A stretch of DNA of 64,000 bases from a virus. Of this stretch, positions 9,904 to 19,222 are shown piece by piece. The number at the start of each line of letters is the position of its first letter. The stretch's first letter is position 1. Below the pieces are notes generated by a model. The model made no database searches, was not told the DNA's origin, and saw only the letters and a program-made list of their open reading frames with translations. Both the position numbers and the translations under genes were made by a program. Where the stretch lies: IMG/VR virus record IMGVR_UViG_3300018424_005577, positions 37,912 to 101,911 of that record; one strand, 5' to 3'.

Positions 9904-11409
9904 TTAACCTCTATTTGGTTCTTGTATTACTTCTGTGTTTTGCGCCGGAGACTCTTGAGCAGGAGCCTCGGCTCTCTGTGTATTCTTTGCAAACGTATCT
10001 GGAGTACCAATGCCAGGCTCGGCTCCATTTAAATGTTCATGACCGTCCCATGGCTCGTGTTCTGGCACACGTTGTGACGGTTCTGCGTCGGCTGCCTCTG
10101 ATGGTTCAGTTGCAGTAGGACCGTTTTGTTCTATTGGTCCTGTGAATGTATGTTTACCTGCGGTCCAATGTGTATTGGCAGCGCCTAATCTAGTGTCGCC
10201 GCCAGATTTTACGTCAACTAATCCGCCTGTTGTAAGTTTTCCGTCTGTACCTACTTTTATTTCCCAATTTGCATCAGCAGATTGAAAAATATTTGCGCCA
10301 GCTTTCATATGTATATCTGCGCCAGCTTCGAAATACATACTTCCATCTGCTTTAAAATTCATATTAGACTCAGTATGTACACTTACATCACTAGCGGCAT
10401 AAATGTCTACTTTACCATTACTGCTTAATTCTATCCATGCAGTGCCTCTGCTATTGCCTATATAGATAAAGTCTTCAGTATTATGCATTAATATCTGATG
10501 GCCAGTTCTAGTTCTTAGTCTAACTAATTCGTTATGAGGTCTAGTTACATCACCATCTGTTTCGCCACCTTCAGCATTTGCGTATTCTGGAGGTGTTGCA
10601 TCTGGGCCGCCTGGAGGACCTTTTCTAAGTAACGATGGATCGCCGTCATCAAATACTAGACTAGTTCCGCCTAGTCTATTATGAGCTGTTGTTGTTTGAG
10701 CAAATTTTTCTCCATACCTAGCTTTAGGTGCACCGTCTCTTCTATCTTGCGGTCCAGGTGTGCTTATACCAAAAACAGTACTAGGTACTTCTCGTCTAGC
10801 ACTAGAAGAAGTTAAACCTCTAAATTCATCTTCGAGTAATCCTTGTTCTTGCAAAAAATCTTGTGCATCTGTGTTGACTGGTTTAATAAATTTCGTTGCG
10901 TCTCTTCCGCTAGCTGTTTCTGTTTTTTTATTAAATTCTCCAACAGGCAATTTTTTAGAACTATCTTGATCATTAAACGTTGTTGCAGGAGCACCTGCCG
11001 GTAACATAAAATTAGTATATTCTTCTTGAATGCAACCTATCCAAAAGTACTGTCCGCCTTCTGCACAAATAACTAAAACCTGAGTTCCTATATCAGGAGG
11101 TACTGCCCAAAATCCGTAACTTTTTTGACTAAACTGATGTCCTCCGTTAGCTGTCAGCCCGTTATAAGGCGTAATACCATAAAACGGACTTAGGTAACTG
11201 CAAGGTACAGACTTACCCGGAGTATCTGGTGAGTTACCAGAACCTGCTTTAGTTTGTATTAATACTTCTAATCTACCTGCATATGTAGTATCTAAATGAT
11301 TAGTAACAACTCCAATAAACGGGCCAGGATTGTTAGCACCTGAGGTGTCAACAGCAGAGGATACTGTACGTGTTTCTTGTCCGGTATTTTGATTAACTGG
11401 GTCTGTCAT
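9904..11409 (-). CDS. 5: Central baseplate spike gp5, without lysozyme domain
   Basis: A 501-aa protein. Residues ~30-135 look like the gp5/VgrG OB-fold (PFIGVVTNHLDTTYAGRLEV, then YGFWAVPPDIGTQVLVIC). A polar linker follows, then ~290-430 contains short repeated beta segments typical of the trimeric spike helix (GHQILMHNTEDFIYIGNSRG, VDIYAASDVSVHTES, DIHMKAGANIFQSADANWEI). The tail has a His-rich motif, RVPEHEPWDGHEH. In T4, gp5 carries a lysozyme domain between the OB-fold and the beta-helix; none is recognisable here, so murein digestion must be done by another protein or not at all. The start forms a TAATG overlap context next to the hub stop, consistent with coupled translation. Confidence 0.85.
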   Translation of the reverse strand: MTDPVNQNTGQETRTVSSAVDTSGANNPGPFIGVVTNHLDTTYAGRLEVLIQTKAGSGNSPDTPGKSVPCSYLSPFYGITPYNGLTANGGHQFSQKSYGFWAVPPDIGTQVLVICAEGGQYFWIGCIQEEYTNFMLPAGAPATTFNDQDSSKKLPVGEFNKKTETASGRDATKFIKPVNTDAQDFLQEQGLLEDEFRGLTSSSARREVPSTVFGISTPGPQDRRDGAPKARYGEKFAQTTTAHNRLGGTSLVFDDGDPSLLRKGPPGGPDATPPEYANAEGGETDGDVTRPHNELVRLRTRTGHQILMHNTEDFIYIGNSRGTAWIELSSNGKVDIYAASDVSVHTESNMNFKADGSMYFEAGADIHMKAGANIFQSADANWEIKVGTDGKLTTGGLVDVKSGGDTRLGAANTHWTAGKHTFTGPIEQNGPTATEPSEAADAEPSQRVPEHEPWDGHEHLNGAEPGIGTPDTFAKNTQRAEAPAQESPAQNTEVIQEPNRG

Positions 11410-11411
11410 TA

Positions 11412-14105
11412 TTAGAATCCTATATTAGCACCGTTTTCTCTTGCTTGTAAAATATTATTAATTCTTTGTTCTTCATTTCTTCTTGCAATTATGCGCTGTG
11501 CCGCGGCTTCGTCGCCTGCGCCAGATTCAACATCAGCGCCGCTGTCGTCTGTGTTAGGATTTGCCGAGCCTGAACCGTTAGCATTTGTACCTCCAGTTCC
11601 TCCTTGACTTCCGCTTTCTGCGTCTGCACCGTTAAAGGTGCCTGCTGGGCTTGAAGGTGTTTCTGCTATAGATGCGCCTCCTGCACCTTCTACTACTACT
11701 TCGTTATTTTGACTTGTTGCATCAGCAGTTACGTCATCTTCTTGGTTTCTGCGTCTAATTGTTTTCATCTCTTGAGTAAATTTTCCGCCGTTAAATTTGT
11801 TTAAAACATAAATTACTTGATATAATCCGCTAAATGCTCCAATTGGTTTTGTACCCAATCCCGGGAAGTCCATAAAGCCATCTGCGCCAATATCTAAGGG
11901 AGTTCTAAAATTAATTAATACATCTACTTCACCGGATTGATAATCCATTGTACCATCAGTTGTAAGATTCATTGCTTCTGCAATTTCTCCTGCACTATAA
12001 TTTCCCATTCCGCTATCTGCAATATAATAAGGGTCTCCCCATATTTCTAAATCTGCACTAATCAAATCAACAGGGGAGTTAACTATTGCATCATTGAATG
12101 CTCTAGCAACTGCGGTCTCAGGATGATTTTGTACTGTTCCGCCTAAGCCTGTGTTAGATCTAGTACTTTGTCCTGTTGACGATGTTCCTGAGCTAGATCT
12201 GTTAGCATTATTTCCTACATTTCTACGATGCAATGGATGATCAGGAGCTTGTGTTAGAGAACTCGATCCAGCAGTTTGCTGGTCTTGTCCTAATTGTCCC
12301 ATATCACTTTGTATTGCTGTAAAGAAGGCGCCATCAACTTGTATGTCAAAGTTTATAATATCGTCGTTGTCTCCAGTATAGATATAATCATACTGTTTTA
12401 ATGCTTGACGTTTTAAATTTGATATACCCGGAGTAGGTGCTGTTGGCGAATTAATTCTTGAAGTATTAATTTTATAAGGAACTACTCTATACACATAAAC
12501 TTTTGGTGTCTTGCCTGTCTGATCAACATTTGCACTATCTGTTACATTGTAAACATCAGTTTCAATTCTAAACCAAGTTTTATTTCCGTTTTCATCAGAT
12601 GCTTCTGTAACAAATTGTCTACCATACTCCGAAAGTAAAACTAATTCTTCAATTATATCTTGTATTCTAGTTCCCTTTTTAAAGTTTATTCTACGGCCTT
12701 CGTCACTAATTTGCATAGGTCCTCTTGTAAATATACCTTCGTTATTTTCATCCCTCACAAATGCAGGCCTGCCAAAATACTGTTGTCCGCTATCGAGATA
12801 ACTTTTTACAATAGAAGAAGTTCCTATAGCATTCATGTTTGACCCTTCTTCTGCAAAATCACGAATACTTTCACCTATAGCACTACGTCTTACCGTAAGT
12901 CCAAGAATACTACTTAATTCTGCATCAAAATCATCAGGTATTTCTCCGCCTTGTATTCCAGATATTGTTTCGAAAATTTCTTGTCTTCTAGCATCGGTAA
13001 ATTGTCTAAATTCAGTTGCAGTAGTTGCACCGCTGTCCTCTACAATTTGTCCTAGTAATCCTTCAGTTTCAGAACTTCTTTGTGTAGGGAAAAGAATAAC
13101 AAACTGGTCAGCAGTAGAAACGCTTCCGGATTCTTCTTGTTCTACTTGTCTACTGTTTAACATTGTTGCTAAACTTTCTGCACCTGTTTGTAAAAACTGA
13201 CCTATTGTTTCACCTTTTATGTCTATATCTTCTTTAATAGTTTGAACAGAATCAGATAGAGCTTGTTCATGCCAGGGTATACCGTCAACTTGATATATAC
13301 TTCCTCCGGCACTTGTATTAAATGTTGCAAGAGCTAATTTCATTGGAAACATTCTTTTTGTTTGCGGAATAGAAATAGGATTGCCATTGTCGTCCCAACC
13401 TACAAATTCAACAGTAAGTAGATAAGGTGCTTCTAAATAATTTTTATGACCAGCTTGTAATGCGCTTATTTGTAATGTTTGTAAAAACATCCCCATCGAA
13501 TAAGGTTCCATTACTTCAAAAGATAAACTAGTTGCATTGGTTTGTTTAGTTTGCGGGGTAGGAGCAATTATTGTGTCAATTTGTACATTGTCAATAAAAT
13601 ATTCTGTAGTAATATTTCTTTCTTTTTCAAAAAGAGTTTTTACTTGATTGTTGCCTGTTCCGCCGCTTTTTAAAATAACAATACTAGGTCCGTTTTTTCT
13701 ATAAGTTGCATCAGGATAATTAATTTCAAAATTAGTTAATGGACCAAATGTGAAAATATAGTTATAACTTGCAAATTGTGCTAATTTGTTTTTTAAAGGT
13801 CCGCCTGTATATCCTATACCTTTAGCACCAGGTTGAACTCCATTGATGCCGCCGCTTCCAACTCTATTTCCGCCTGCACTAGTACTGCCCCTTCCGAAGT
13901 TAAGTAAACCTCCAAACGCATCTGAGATAGCACCTTTGAGCTGATTGGCAGCGCCTTCTACTGCACTGTTTATACCGTCAACAAAAATATTAGGAGAATT
14001 CCTAATACCATTTATATCTGTCTCAATTTGTCTTCCAAAATCTTCTACAGACTGACCTAGCTGTCTAGCTCTTGCTTCTAAGTTTTGGATTCTAAAATCT
14101 GCCAT
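11412..14105 (-). CDS. Baseplate hub protein, gp27-like by position
   Basis: An 897-aa protein immediately upstream of the gp5 spike, where the hub trimer protein (gp27) is expected. The middle region has YLLTVEFVGWDDNGNPISIP and DIDIKGETIGQFLQTGA, followed by a region with TRIQDIIEELVLLSEYGRQF and VYVYRVVPYKI, a pattern seen in large hub proteins of marine T4-like phages. gp27 in T4 is about 390 aa, so this protein is more than twice as long; the N-terminus is Gly-rich and the last ~120 residues are low-complexity (Gly/Asp/Ser/Asn-rich) ending in a charged helix. Assignment rests mainly on gene order. It may combine hub and tube-junction roles. Confidence 0.6.
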   Translation of the reverse strand: MADFRIQNLEARARQLGQSVEDFGRQIETDINGIRNSPNIFVDGINSAVEGAANQLKGAISDAFGGLLNFGRGSTSAGGNRVGSGGINGVQPGAKGIGYTGGPLKNKLAQFASYNYIFTFGPLTNFEINYPDATYRKNGPSIVILKSGGTGNNQVKTLFEKERNITTEYFIDNVQIDTIIAPTPQTKQTNATSLSFEVMEPYSMGMFLQTLQISALQAGHKNYLEAPYLLTVEFVGWDDNGNPISIPQTKRMFPMKLALATFNTSAGGSIYQVDGIPWHEQALSDSVQTIKEDIDIKGETIGQFLQTGAESLATMLNSRQVEQEESGSVSTADQFVILFPTQRSSETEGLLGQIVEDSGATTATEFRQFTDARRQEIFETISGIQGGEIPDDFDAELSSILGLTVRRSAIGESIRDFAEEGSNMNAIGTSSIVKSYLDSGQQYFGRPAFVRDENNEGIFTRGPMQISDEGRRINFKKGTRIQDIIEELVLLSEYGRQFVTEASDENGNKTWFRIETDVYNVTDSANVDQTGKTPKVYVYRVVPYKINTSRINSPTAPTPGISNLKRQALKQYDYIYTGDNDDIINFDIQVDGAFFTAIQSDMGQLGQDQQTAGSSSLTQAPDHPLHRRNVGNNANRSSSGTSSTGQSTRSNTGLGGTVQNHPETAVARAFNDAIVNSPVDLISADLEIWGDPYYIADSGMGNYSAGEIAEAMNLTTDGTMDYQSGEVDVLINFRTPLDIGADGFMDFPGLGTKPIGAFSGLYQVIYVLNKFNGGKFTQEMKTIRRRNQEDDVTADATSQNNEVVVEGAGGASIAETPSSPAGTFNGADAESGSQGGTGGTNANGSGSANPNTDDSGADVESGAGDEAAAQRIIARRNEEQRINNILQARENGANIGF

Positions 14106-14106
14106 G

Positions 14107-14409
14107 TTAGATTCCTAAAGTATTTTTTAAGTTACTTTGTTTTGGCAAATAAATTTCTGTACCTGCAACAAAATCATATACAGGATCTTTTATGATATCC
14201 ATATTTCGCTGTGCAAAGATCCAATATAATTTATGATCACCGTATAGGTCATAGGCAAGTAGATCTGGTCTATAAGTATACTGCGGTTCAATAGTATATA
14301 ATATATCGTCATTCTCAGCCGGTACAGGTCTGATATTCAACGGACCTAAGTATTGTCCGTTGACTACTTTAGTTTTATAATAAGGACTGCTTTCGTTGTA
14401 AATTGCCAT
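14107..14409 (-). CDS. 53: Baseplate wedge protein gp53 (LysM-like)
   Basis: A 100-aa protein with a short LysM-like core: YTIEPQYTYRPDLLAYDLYG, LYWIFAQRNMDIIKDPVYDF and a final AGTEIYLPKQ. This matches the compact gp53 wedge subunit of T4-like marine phages, which clamps neighbouring wedges together. T4 gp53 is longer (about 196 aa). The start ATG overlaps the stop of the upstream gene (TAATG), so the two are probably translationally coupled. Confidence 0.75.
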   Translation of the reverse strand: MAIYNESSPYYKTKVVNGQYLGPLNIRPVPAENDDILYTIEPQYTYRPDLLAYDLYGDHKLYWIFAQRNMDIIKDPVYDFVAGTEIYLPKQSNLKNTLGI

Positions 14410-15218
14410 TATAAATATCCTGTTCCGCTATTTAAAACATATCCGCCTGACACAAATCTATCTAGGCTAAACTTATTAACAGCATCTCTACTGTATGCAG
14501 GTACTAGTGTAACTGCAATAGTTGATCTAGCTGGTGCCCAAGAACCATTTGCACCTATGTCGGCTTTGATATAGTCAACTTCGCCGGTAAGTTCAACGTT
14601 AAAACTTTGTACTATTACTGGAACATTATTAAAAACATAATCACCGTATCCGTTGAGTTTCACAACTGGAGGAGGTGTACCTTTATTAGCACTATCACCG
14701 TAAGCCATTTTAGTAATACTTTTTAAATAATGTGTTGCCGCTATCCAATATAATGCTTCTTTAGAATTTTCAACTGTAAATTCACCTGTAATTGTAAACT
14801 GATCAACTTGGGCCGCCTCGAAAGCATAGAAAGGATAATTACTATGAGTAGGTTGTAAAGCATTATAATTAGCAGAATGAGTTATGTAAACACTAGGTGT
14901 GTATGGAAAAACCATAGCATTGCCAGTTTCAGCTAATGGCGCAAGGAGAACACTATCAGTGAATGGATTAGTAGGAGGCAAACTTAGACGTACACGCCAA
15001 TCGGTACTGTTAGTTGAATTCCAAACAGCATTTGTAAATGAACCATCAGGTTTTTCAGCGCCAGGAAGCAGGTTTACTGCTCTTAGAACTTTTCCTAAAT
15101 TAGTATCGTCGAGATAATCGACAACACCTTGTTTAGCTCTTTCTACTATGCGTGTTCCGAAAGTTTGTTCTTCAGAACCTTGTCTAACATCTCTACCTTG
15201 TGCGGGATTGTTTGCCAT
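14409..15218 (-). CDS. Baseplate tail-tube junction protein, gp48/gp54-like
   Basis: A 269-aa protein, first gene of the leftward baseplate operon. The core (ITGEFTVENSKEALYWIAAT, YLKSITKMAYG, VPVIVQSFNVEL) parallels the region of T4 gp48 that has DLTPRSTEDLMAIIN and IQSIRF, and a tube-cap/tube-initiator role fits. These proteins share the tail-tube fold and sit between hub and first gp19 ring. gp48 and gp54 cannot be told apart here, and only one such gene is visible. An AGGAG ribosome site lies 8-12 bases upstream of the ATG, preceded by a late-promoter-like ACTAAATA. Confidence 0.6.
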   Translation of the reverse strand: MANNPAQGRDVRQGSEEQTFGTRIVERAKQGVVDYLDDTNLGKVLRAVNLLPGAEKPDGSFTNAVWNSTNSTDWRVRLSLPPTNPFTDSVLLAPLAETGNAMVFPYTPSVYITHSANYNALQPTHSNYPFYAFEAAQVDQFTITGEFTVENSKEALYWIAATHYLKSITKMAYGDSANKGTPPPVVKLNGYGDYVFNNVPVIVQSFNVELTGEVDYIKADIGANGSWAPARSTIAVTLVPAYSRDAVNKFSLDRFVSGGYVLNSGTGYL

Positions 15219-15238
15219 AAGTTGTCTCCTATATACAT

Positions 15239-15246
15239 TATTTAGT
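15239..15246 (-). promoter_or_regulatory. Late promoter candidate for the leftward baseplate operon (ACTAAATA)
   Basis: The minus strand reads ACTAAATAATG just ahead of the AGGAG ribosome site of the first baseplate gene. The same octamer occurs at 20130-20137 upstream of another virion-type gene. It abuts the divergent sigma-70 promoter of gp55, so early and late transcription diverge from one ~60-base gap. Confidence 0.5.
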
Positions 15247-15274
15247 TGACAAAATTAACTGCATATATTATAAT
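15246..15274 (+). promoter_or_regulatory. Consensus sigma-70 promoter upstream of gp55
   Basis: TTGACA at 15246-15251 and TATAAT at 15269-15274 are separated by exactly 17 bases: a perfect host housekeeping promoter. The expected start is about 15281, giving a short leader with AGGAG at 15289-15293 before the gp55 ATG. This predicts transcription of gp55 by unmodified host RNA polymerase early in infection. Confidence 0.85.
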
Positions 15275-15298
15275 AGTAACATAATTTTAGGAGTTTCG

Positions 15299-16132
15299 AT
15301 GAGAAAAGTTAATTATTTAAACAACAAGGACATTTTAGCGGAGATACACAAATCCAAAAGCTCTTTTTGCAGTTTTGTTGACCCTGAATACCATCAATTT
15401 GACATAATTTTACCAAGTATAGACAAAATCAATATTAGAACCATTGCAGAAGCAAAACGTAACAAAGCAAAAAGGCTTACTGTTGCAGAATTTGATAGAA
15501 GAAAACAAGCAGGAGAAAAAGTCAAGCAATCAGAATGCGAACACGACTATAAAAAAATTACAAAAGAAGAACTAATTTTTCGTATTATGAGTTTTGACCA
15601 TATTCCAGACGAACCTGGTCGCAAGAAAAATCCTAAAACAGTAGCAGACACAAAAGTAAAACTAAACTTTCCTCCATTTCAGCACTACAAATTTAATGAT
15701 GAAGGAGAACTAGTATGTGTTGGTAAAAGTCATTGGGTAGGAGGAATGGAAAATGGAAATTTTGATCTTAGATCAGGAAAAGCAACAGAAAAATTAGCAA
15801 GAATGTGGATGAAGTTGTGTGATAGATATGCGACTAGAGGTAATGTTCGCGGATATACCTACAATGACGAAATGCGAGGACAAGCGATACTACAACTTGC
15901 ACAAATTGGACTACAGTTTGACGAGTCAAAGTCCAACAACCCGTTTGCTTACTACACTGCGGCGGTCACAAACTCATTTGTACGTGTTATCAACATTGAA
16001 AAACGCAATCAAAACATTAGAGACGACATCCTCGAAATGAATGACCTAAATCCTAGTTATACTAGACAACACGCCGGAGAATGGGAAGCCGCAGTTGCAA
16101 GAGAAAAGGCAAAAAGTACTAATAACGGTTGA
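15299..16132 (+). CDS. 55: Late-transcription sigma factor gp55
   Basis: A 277-aa protein. The C-terminal half has the sigma-2-like helix of gp55 (AILQLAQIGLQFDESKSNNP, then FAYYTAAVTNSFVRVIN, residues ~200-235), matching the T4 gp55 segment with SNNPFAYFTQ. gp55 replaces sigma-70 on host RNA polymerase and directs it to TATAAATA late promoters, many of which are visible here. It is longer than T4 gp55 (185 aa) through an N-terminal extension containing a Lys-rich stretch. The start has AGGAG five bases upstream. A strong sigma-70 promoter precedes it, and the promoter of the next gene overlaps its TGA. Confidence 0.9.
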   Translation: MRKVNYLNNKDILAEIHKSKSSFCSFVDPEYHQFDIILPSIDKINIRTIAEAKRNKAKRLTVAEFDRRKQAGEKVKQSECEHDYKKITKEELIFRIMSFDHIPDEPGRKKNPKTVADTKVKLNFPPFQHYKFNDEGELVCVGKSHWVGGMENGNFDLRSGKATEKLARMWMKLCDRYATRGNVRGYTYNDEMRGQAILQLAQIGLQFDESKSNNPFAYYTAAVTNSFVRVINIEKRNQNIRDDILEMNDLNPSYTRQHAGEWEAAVAREKAKSTNNG

Positions 16133-16157
16133 CATTGCTTTAAAAATAGCGTATTAT
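16129..16157 (+). promoter_or_regulatory. Consensus sigma-70 promoter overlapping the gp55 stop
   Basis: TTGACA at 16129-16134 and TATTAT at 16152-16157 are separated by 17 bases. The -35 hexamer contains the TGA of gp55. It should drive gp47-gp46 independently of gp55, with a leader of about 20 bases carrying GGAG before the TTG start. Confidence 0.82.
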
Positions 16158-16186
16158 ATACTAGATCAATATGGAGAAATTACGTT

Positions 16187-17197
16187 TTGTTTAAAAAAGC
16201 GGCTGTGTTTACCGATATTCACTTCGGTTTAAAAGGAAATAGCAGAGTACACAACGATGATTGTGAAGAATTTGTAGATTGGTTTATAGAACAGGCAAAA
16301 GCTAACGGTTGTGAAACTGCAATCTTCTGTGGAGATTGGCATCATAACAGAAATAGTCTAAATCTAACTACAATGGATGCAACTATTCGAAGTTTAGAAA
16401 AAATAGGTAAATCTTTTGAGAAGTTTTACATGTTTGTAGGCAATCATGACTTGTATTACAAAGACAAGCGTGATGTAAGTTCAACTATATTCGGAAAACA
16501 TATTGATGGTGTTACATTTGTAGATGAAATCTATGAACAAGACGATGTAGCACTTGTTCCGTGGCTTGTCGGCGACGAATGGAAGAAGATTGAAAAAATT
16601 AAAGCCAAATATATGTTTGGACATTTTGAACTGCCGAGTTTCTATATGAATGCTATGGTGCAAATGCCTGATCATGGTGATCTACGTGCTGAGCATTTTA
16701 AAAATCAAGACTATGTTTTTAGCGGGCACTTTCATAAACGTCAAGTACAAGGCAAAATACATTACATTGGTAATGCGTTTCCTCACAACTATGCAGATGC
16801 ATGGGATGACGAACGCGGTATGATGATACTTGATAAAGAAAATGGTAAAGAACCTGAGTACATTAACTGGTGGAACTGTCCTAAGTATCGTACAACTACA
16901 CTAAGCAAACTGTTGGATCCAAATGCAGACATTATAAAACCTAAAATGTATTTGCGTGTTACTATTGATGTTCCTATTAGTTACGAAGAAGCACAGTTTA
17001 TCAAAGAAACATATATTTCTCAATATAATTGTAGAGAAATAACACTAATACCGCAAAAACAAATTGAAGAAATTACAACTGACTTAGATATCTCAGCATT
17101 TGAAAGTGTTGACGAAATTGTATCTAAAGAAATAACTGCAATTGATTCAGAAAACTTTAACAAAAAAATGTTACTAGACATTTACAATGAGTTATAA
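16187..17197 (+). CDS. 47: Recombination nuclease subunit gp47 (Mre11/SbcD-like)
   Basis: A 336-aa metallophosphatase-type nuclease. Metal-binding motifs are in order: DIHFG (~10-14), GDWHHNR (~49-55), GNHD (~85-88) and GHFHKR (~179-184). With gp46 it forms the T4 Mre11-Rad50 complex that resects DNA ends for recombination-dependent replication and helps degrade host DNA. The start is TTG at 16187, with GGAG ten bases upstream; a nearby ATG at 16171 is out of frame and soon hits a stop. The stop TAA is directly followed by the gp46 ATG, so the two are coupled. Length matches T4 gp47 (339 aa). Confidence 0.93.
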   Translation: MFKKAAVFTDIHFGLKGNSRVHNDDCEEFVDWFIEQAKANGCETAIFCGDWHHNRNSLNLTTMDATIRSLEKIGKSFEKFYMFVGNHDLYYKDKRDVSSTIFGKHIDGVTFVDEIYEQDDVALVPWLVGDEWKKIEKIKAKYMFGHFELPSFYMNAMVQMPDHGDLRAEHFKNQDYVFSGHFHKRQVQGKIHYIGNAFPHNYADAWDDERGMMILDKENGKEPEYINWWNCPKYRTTTLSKLLDPNADIIKPKMYLRVTIDVPISYEEAQFIKETYISQYNCREITLIPQKQIEEITTDLDISAFESVDEIVSKEITAIDSENFNKKMLLDIYNEL

Positions 17198-18970
17198 ATG
17201 ATAAAAGTAAAAGATCTTACAGTAAAAAACTTTATGAGTGTGGGTAATCAAACTCAGGCTGTTGATTTCAACAGAGAAAAGTTAACGTTGGTGCTAGGTG
17301 AAAACTTAGATCAGGGAGGTGACGATTCTGGCTCACGAAACGGTACAGGTAAAACTACGATAATCAATGCATTATCCTACGCCTTGTACGGCCAAGCACT
17401 AACAAACATCAAGCGAAACAACCTTATCAATAAAACTAACAGTAAAGGTATGGTTGTTTCGCTTGACTTTGAAAAGGATGGACAAACATATAGAATCGAA
17501 AGAGGCCGTTCACCTACATTCTTAAAGTTTTATGTAAACGATCAAGAGCAAGAAGCTGAAGACGAATCGCAAGGCGACAGTCGTAAAACGCAAGAGTACA
17601 TTAATGACTTGTTAGGTATGAGTCATGACATGTTCAAGCATATTGTTGCACTGAATACATATTCAGAACCATTCCTTGCAATGCGTCAAAATGATCAACG
17701 TGCTATAATTGAACAACTTCTCGGTATTACTATATTATCAGAAAAAGCAGATGCTCTCAAAGAACAAATACGTGTTACTAAAGAAAGTATTACTCAGGAA
17801 ACACTTAAGATAGATGCTATCAATAGTGCAAACGCACACATTGAAGATACTATTAAAAGTCTTAAAACTAAACAAAGTGCATGGAACTCTAAAAAACAAC
17901 AAGATCTTGGAAGATTACAACAAGGATTAGATGAATTAGAGCATCTAGACATTGATGCAGAACTAGATGCACACGAAAAACTGTCTAGTTGGACAGAAAT
18001 GAACAATGCTATTTTGGCTCTTAATAAAGAAAAAAGCACACTAGATGGTGCGTTACTACAAGCTGATAAACGTGTTAAAAAGATTGAAAAAGATGTCTTA
18101 GATCTTGAAGATGCAGTATGTTATACATGCGGACAATCACTTCATGAAGATAAAAAACAAGAAGTCTTATCACAAAAAGCAACCGAATTAGAAGAAGCAA
18201 TAGCTTATCAGACTGATGTTACTAATAAACTAAACGGAGTATTAAAGAATCTCGACGACATTGGTGATATTAACGGTAAACCATCAACGTTTTACGAAAC
18301 TGCTAAAGAAGCATACGATCATCGAAACAATGTGGATAATCTAAAACAAGCAGTTCGGACAAAAGAAGATGAAACAGATCCTTATGACAGTCAAATAAAA
18401 GAATTAACACAAGAAGCAATACAAGAAGTTGACTGGACACCTGTAAATGACCTTACAAATCTTAAAGATCATCAAGAATTCTTATTAAAATTACTTACAA
18501 ACAAAGATAGTTTCATTCGTAAAAAGATTATTGAGCAAAATCTAGCATATCTAAACAACCGACTAACATATTATCTTGATAAACTAGGGTTGCCTCATCA
18601 AGTTCTTTTCCAAAACGATCTAAATGTTGAGATTACCCAACTAGGACAGGACTTAGACTTTGATAATTTGTCAAGAGGTGAGCGTAACAGACTTATTTTA
18701 GGTTTAAGTTTTGCATTCCGTGATGTTTGGGAAAGTTTATATCAAAATATTAATTTGTTATTCATTGACGAGTTGATTGATAGCGGTATGGACACAGCAG
18801 GTGTTGAAGGATCTCTTGCTGTTCTCAAAAAAATTGCACGTGAACGTGATAAAAATATTTTCTTAATCAGTCACAAAGATGAACTAGTCGGTCGTGTAAA
18901 CACGATATTAAAAGTTGTAAAAGAAAATGGATTTACAAGTTATGAAAACGATTTGGACGTAGTAGAATGA
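17198..18970 (+). CDS. 46: Recombination ATPase subunit gp46 (Rad50/SbcC-like)
   Basis: A 590-aa SMC-type ATPase. Walker A GSRNGTGKTT (~45-54), a long coiled-coil centre, a zinc-hook CYTCG (~307-311), ABC signature LSRGERNR (~490) and Walker B LLFIDELIDSG (~520) appear in the family order. It partners gp47 in end resection. T4 gp46 is 560 aa. The sequence just before Walker A has a short polar insertion (ENLDQGGDDSG). The start ATG immediately follows the gp47 TAA. Confidence 0.94.
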   Translation: MIKVKDLTVKNFMSVGNQTQAVDFNREKLTLVLGENLDQGGDDSGSRNGTGKTTIINALSYALYGQALTNIKRNNLINKTNSKGMVVSLDFEKDGQTYRIERGRSPTFLKFYVNDQEQEAEDESQGDSRKTQEYINDLLGMSHDMFKHIVALNTYSEPFLAMRQNDQRAIIEQLLGITILSEKADALKEQIRVTKESITQETLKIDAINSANAHIEDTIKSLKTKQSAWNSKKQQDLGRLQQGLDELEHLDIDAELDAHEKLSSWTEMNNAILALNKEKSTLDGALLQADKRVKKIEKDVLDLEDAVCYTCGQSLHEDKKQEVLSQKATELEEAIAYQTDVTNKLNGVLKNLDDIGDINGKPSTFYETAKEAYDHRNNVDNLKQAVRTKEDETDPYDSQIKELTQEAIQEVDWTPVNDLTNLKDHQEFLLKLLTNKDSFIRKKIIEQNLAYLNNRLTYYLDKLGLPHQVLFQNDLNVEITQLGQDLDFDNLSRGERNRLILGLSFAFRDVWESLYQNINLLFIDELIDSGMDTAGVEGSLAVLKKIARERDKNIFLISHKDELVGRVNTILKVVKENGFTSYENDLDVVE

Positions 18971-18994
18971 GTTAATGTGTTATATTAGGTTACC

Positions 18995-19204
18995 ATGAGT
19001 GAAATAAAAGACGATATACATGACCAACTAACAAAGGCATACATGGAATATTTTAAGGCAAACGAAAAGTTTGAGTCTAGAAATTCTGTGAGAACACATC
19101 GTGAAGCACGGAAATGGTTGCGAATTATTAGAAGTTTAGCAAAACAACGCATGGAAGAAATACATTCAAAACACACAACCAAAAAAGAAGGCAACAAAGA
19201 ATAG
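18995..19204 (+). CDS. Small charged protein of unknown function
   Basis: A 69-aa helical, Lys/Glu-rich protein containing DDIHDQLTKAYMEYFKANEK and REARKWLRIIRSLAKQRMEE. It has no signal peptide, membrane segment or recognisable motif. It sits 24 bases after gp46 and 18 before the GIY-YIG-like gene, on the same strand, so it is probably co-transcribed with the recombination genes. The ribosome site is weak (TAGG). I do not recognise the family; conserved-looking amphipathic helices suggest a small DNA- or protein-binding role at most. Confidence 0.6.
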   Translation: MSEIKDDIHDQLTKAYMEYFKANEKFESRNSVRTHREARKWLRIIRSLAKQRMEEIHSKHTTKKEGNKE

Positions 19205-19222
19205 GCACAGGTAAGTAAGTTC

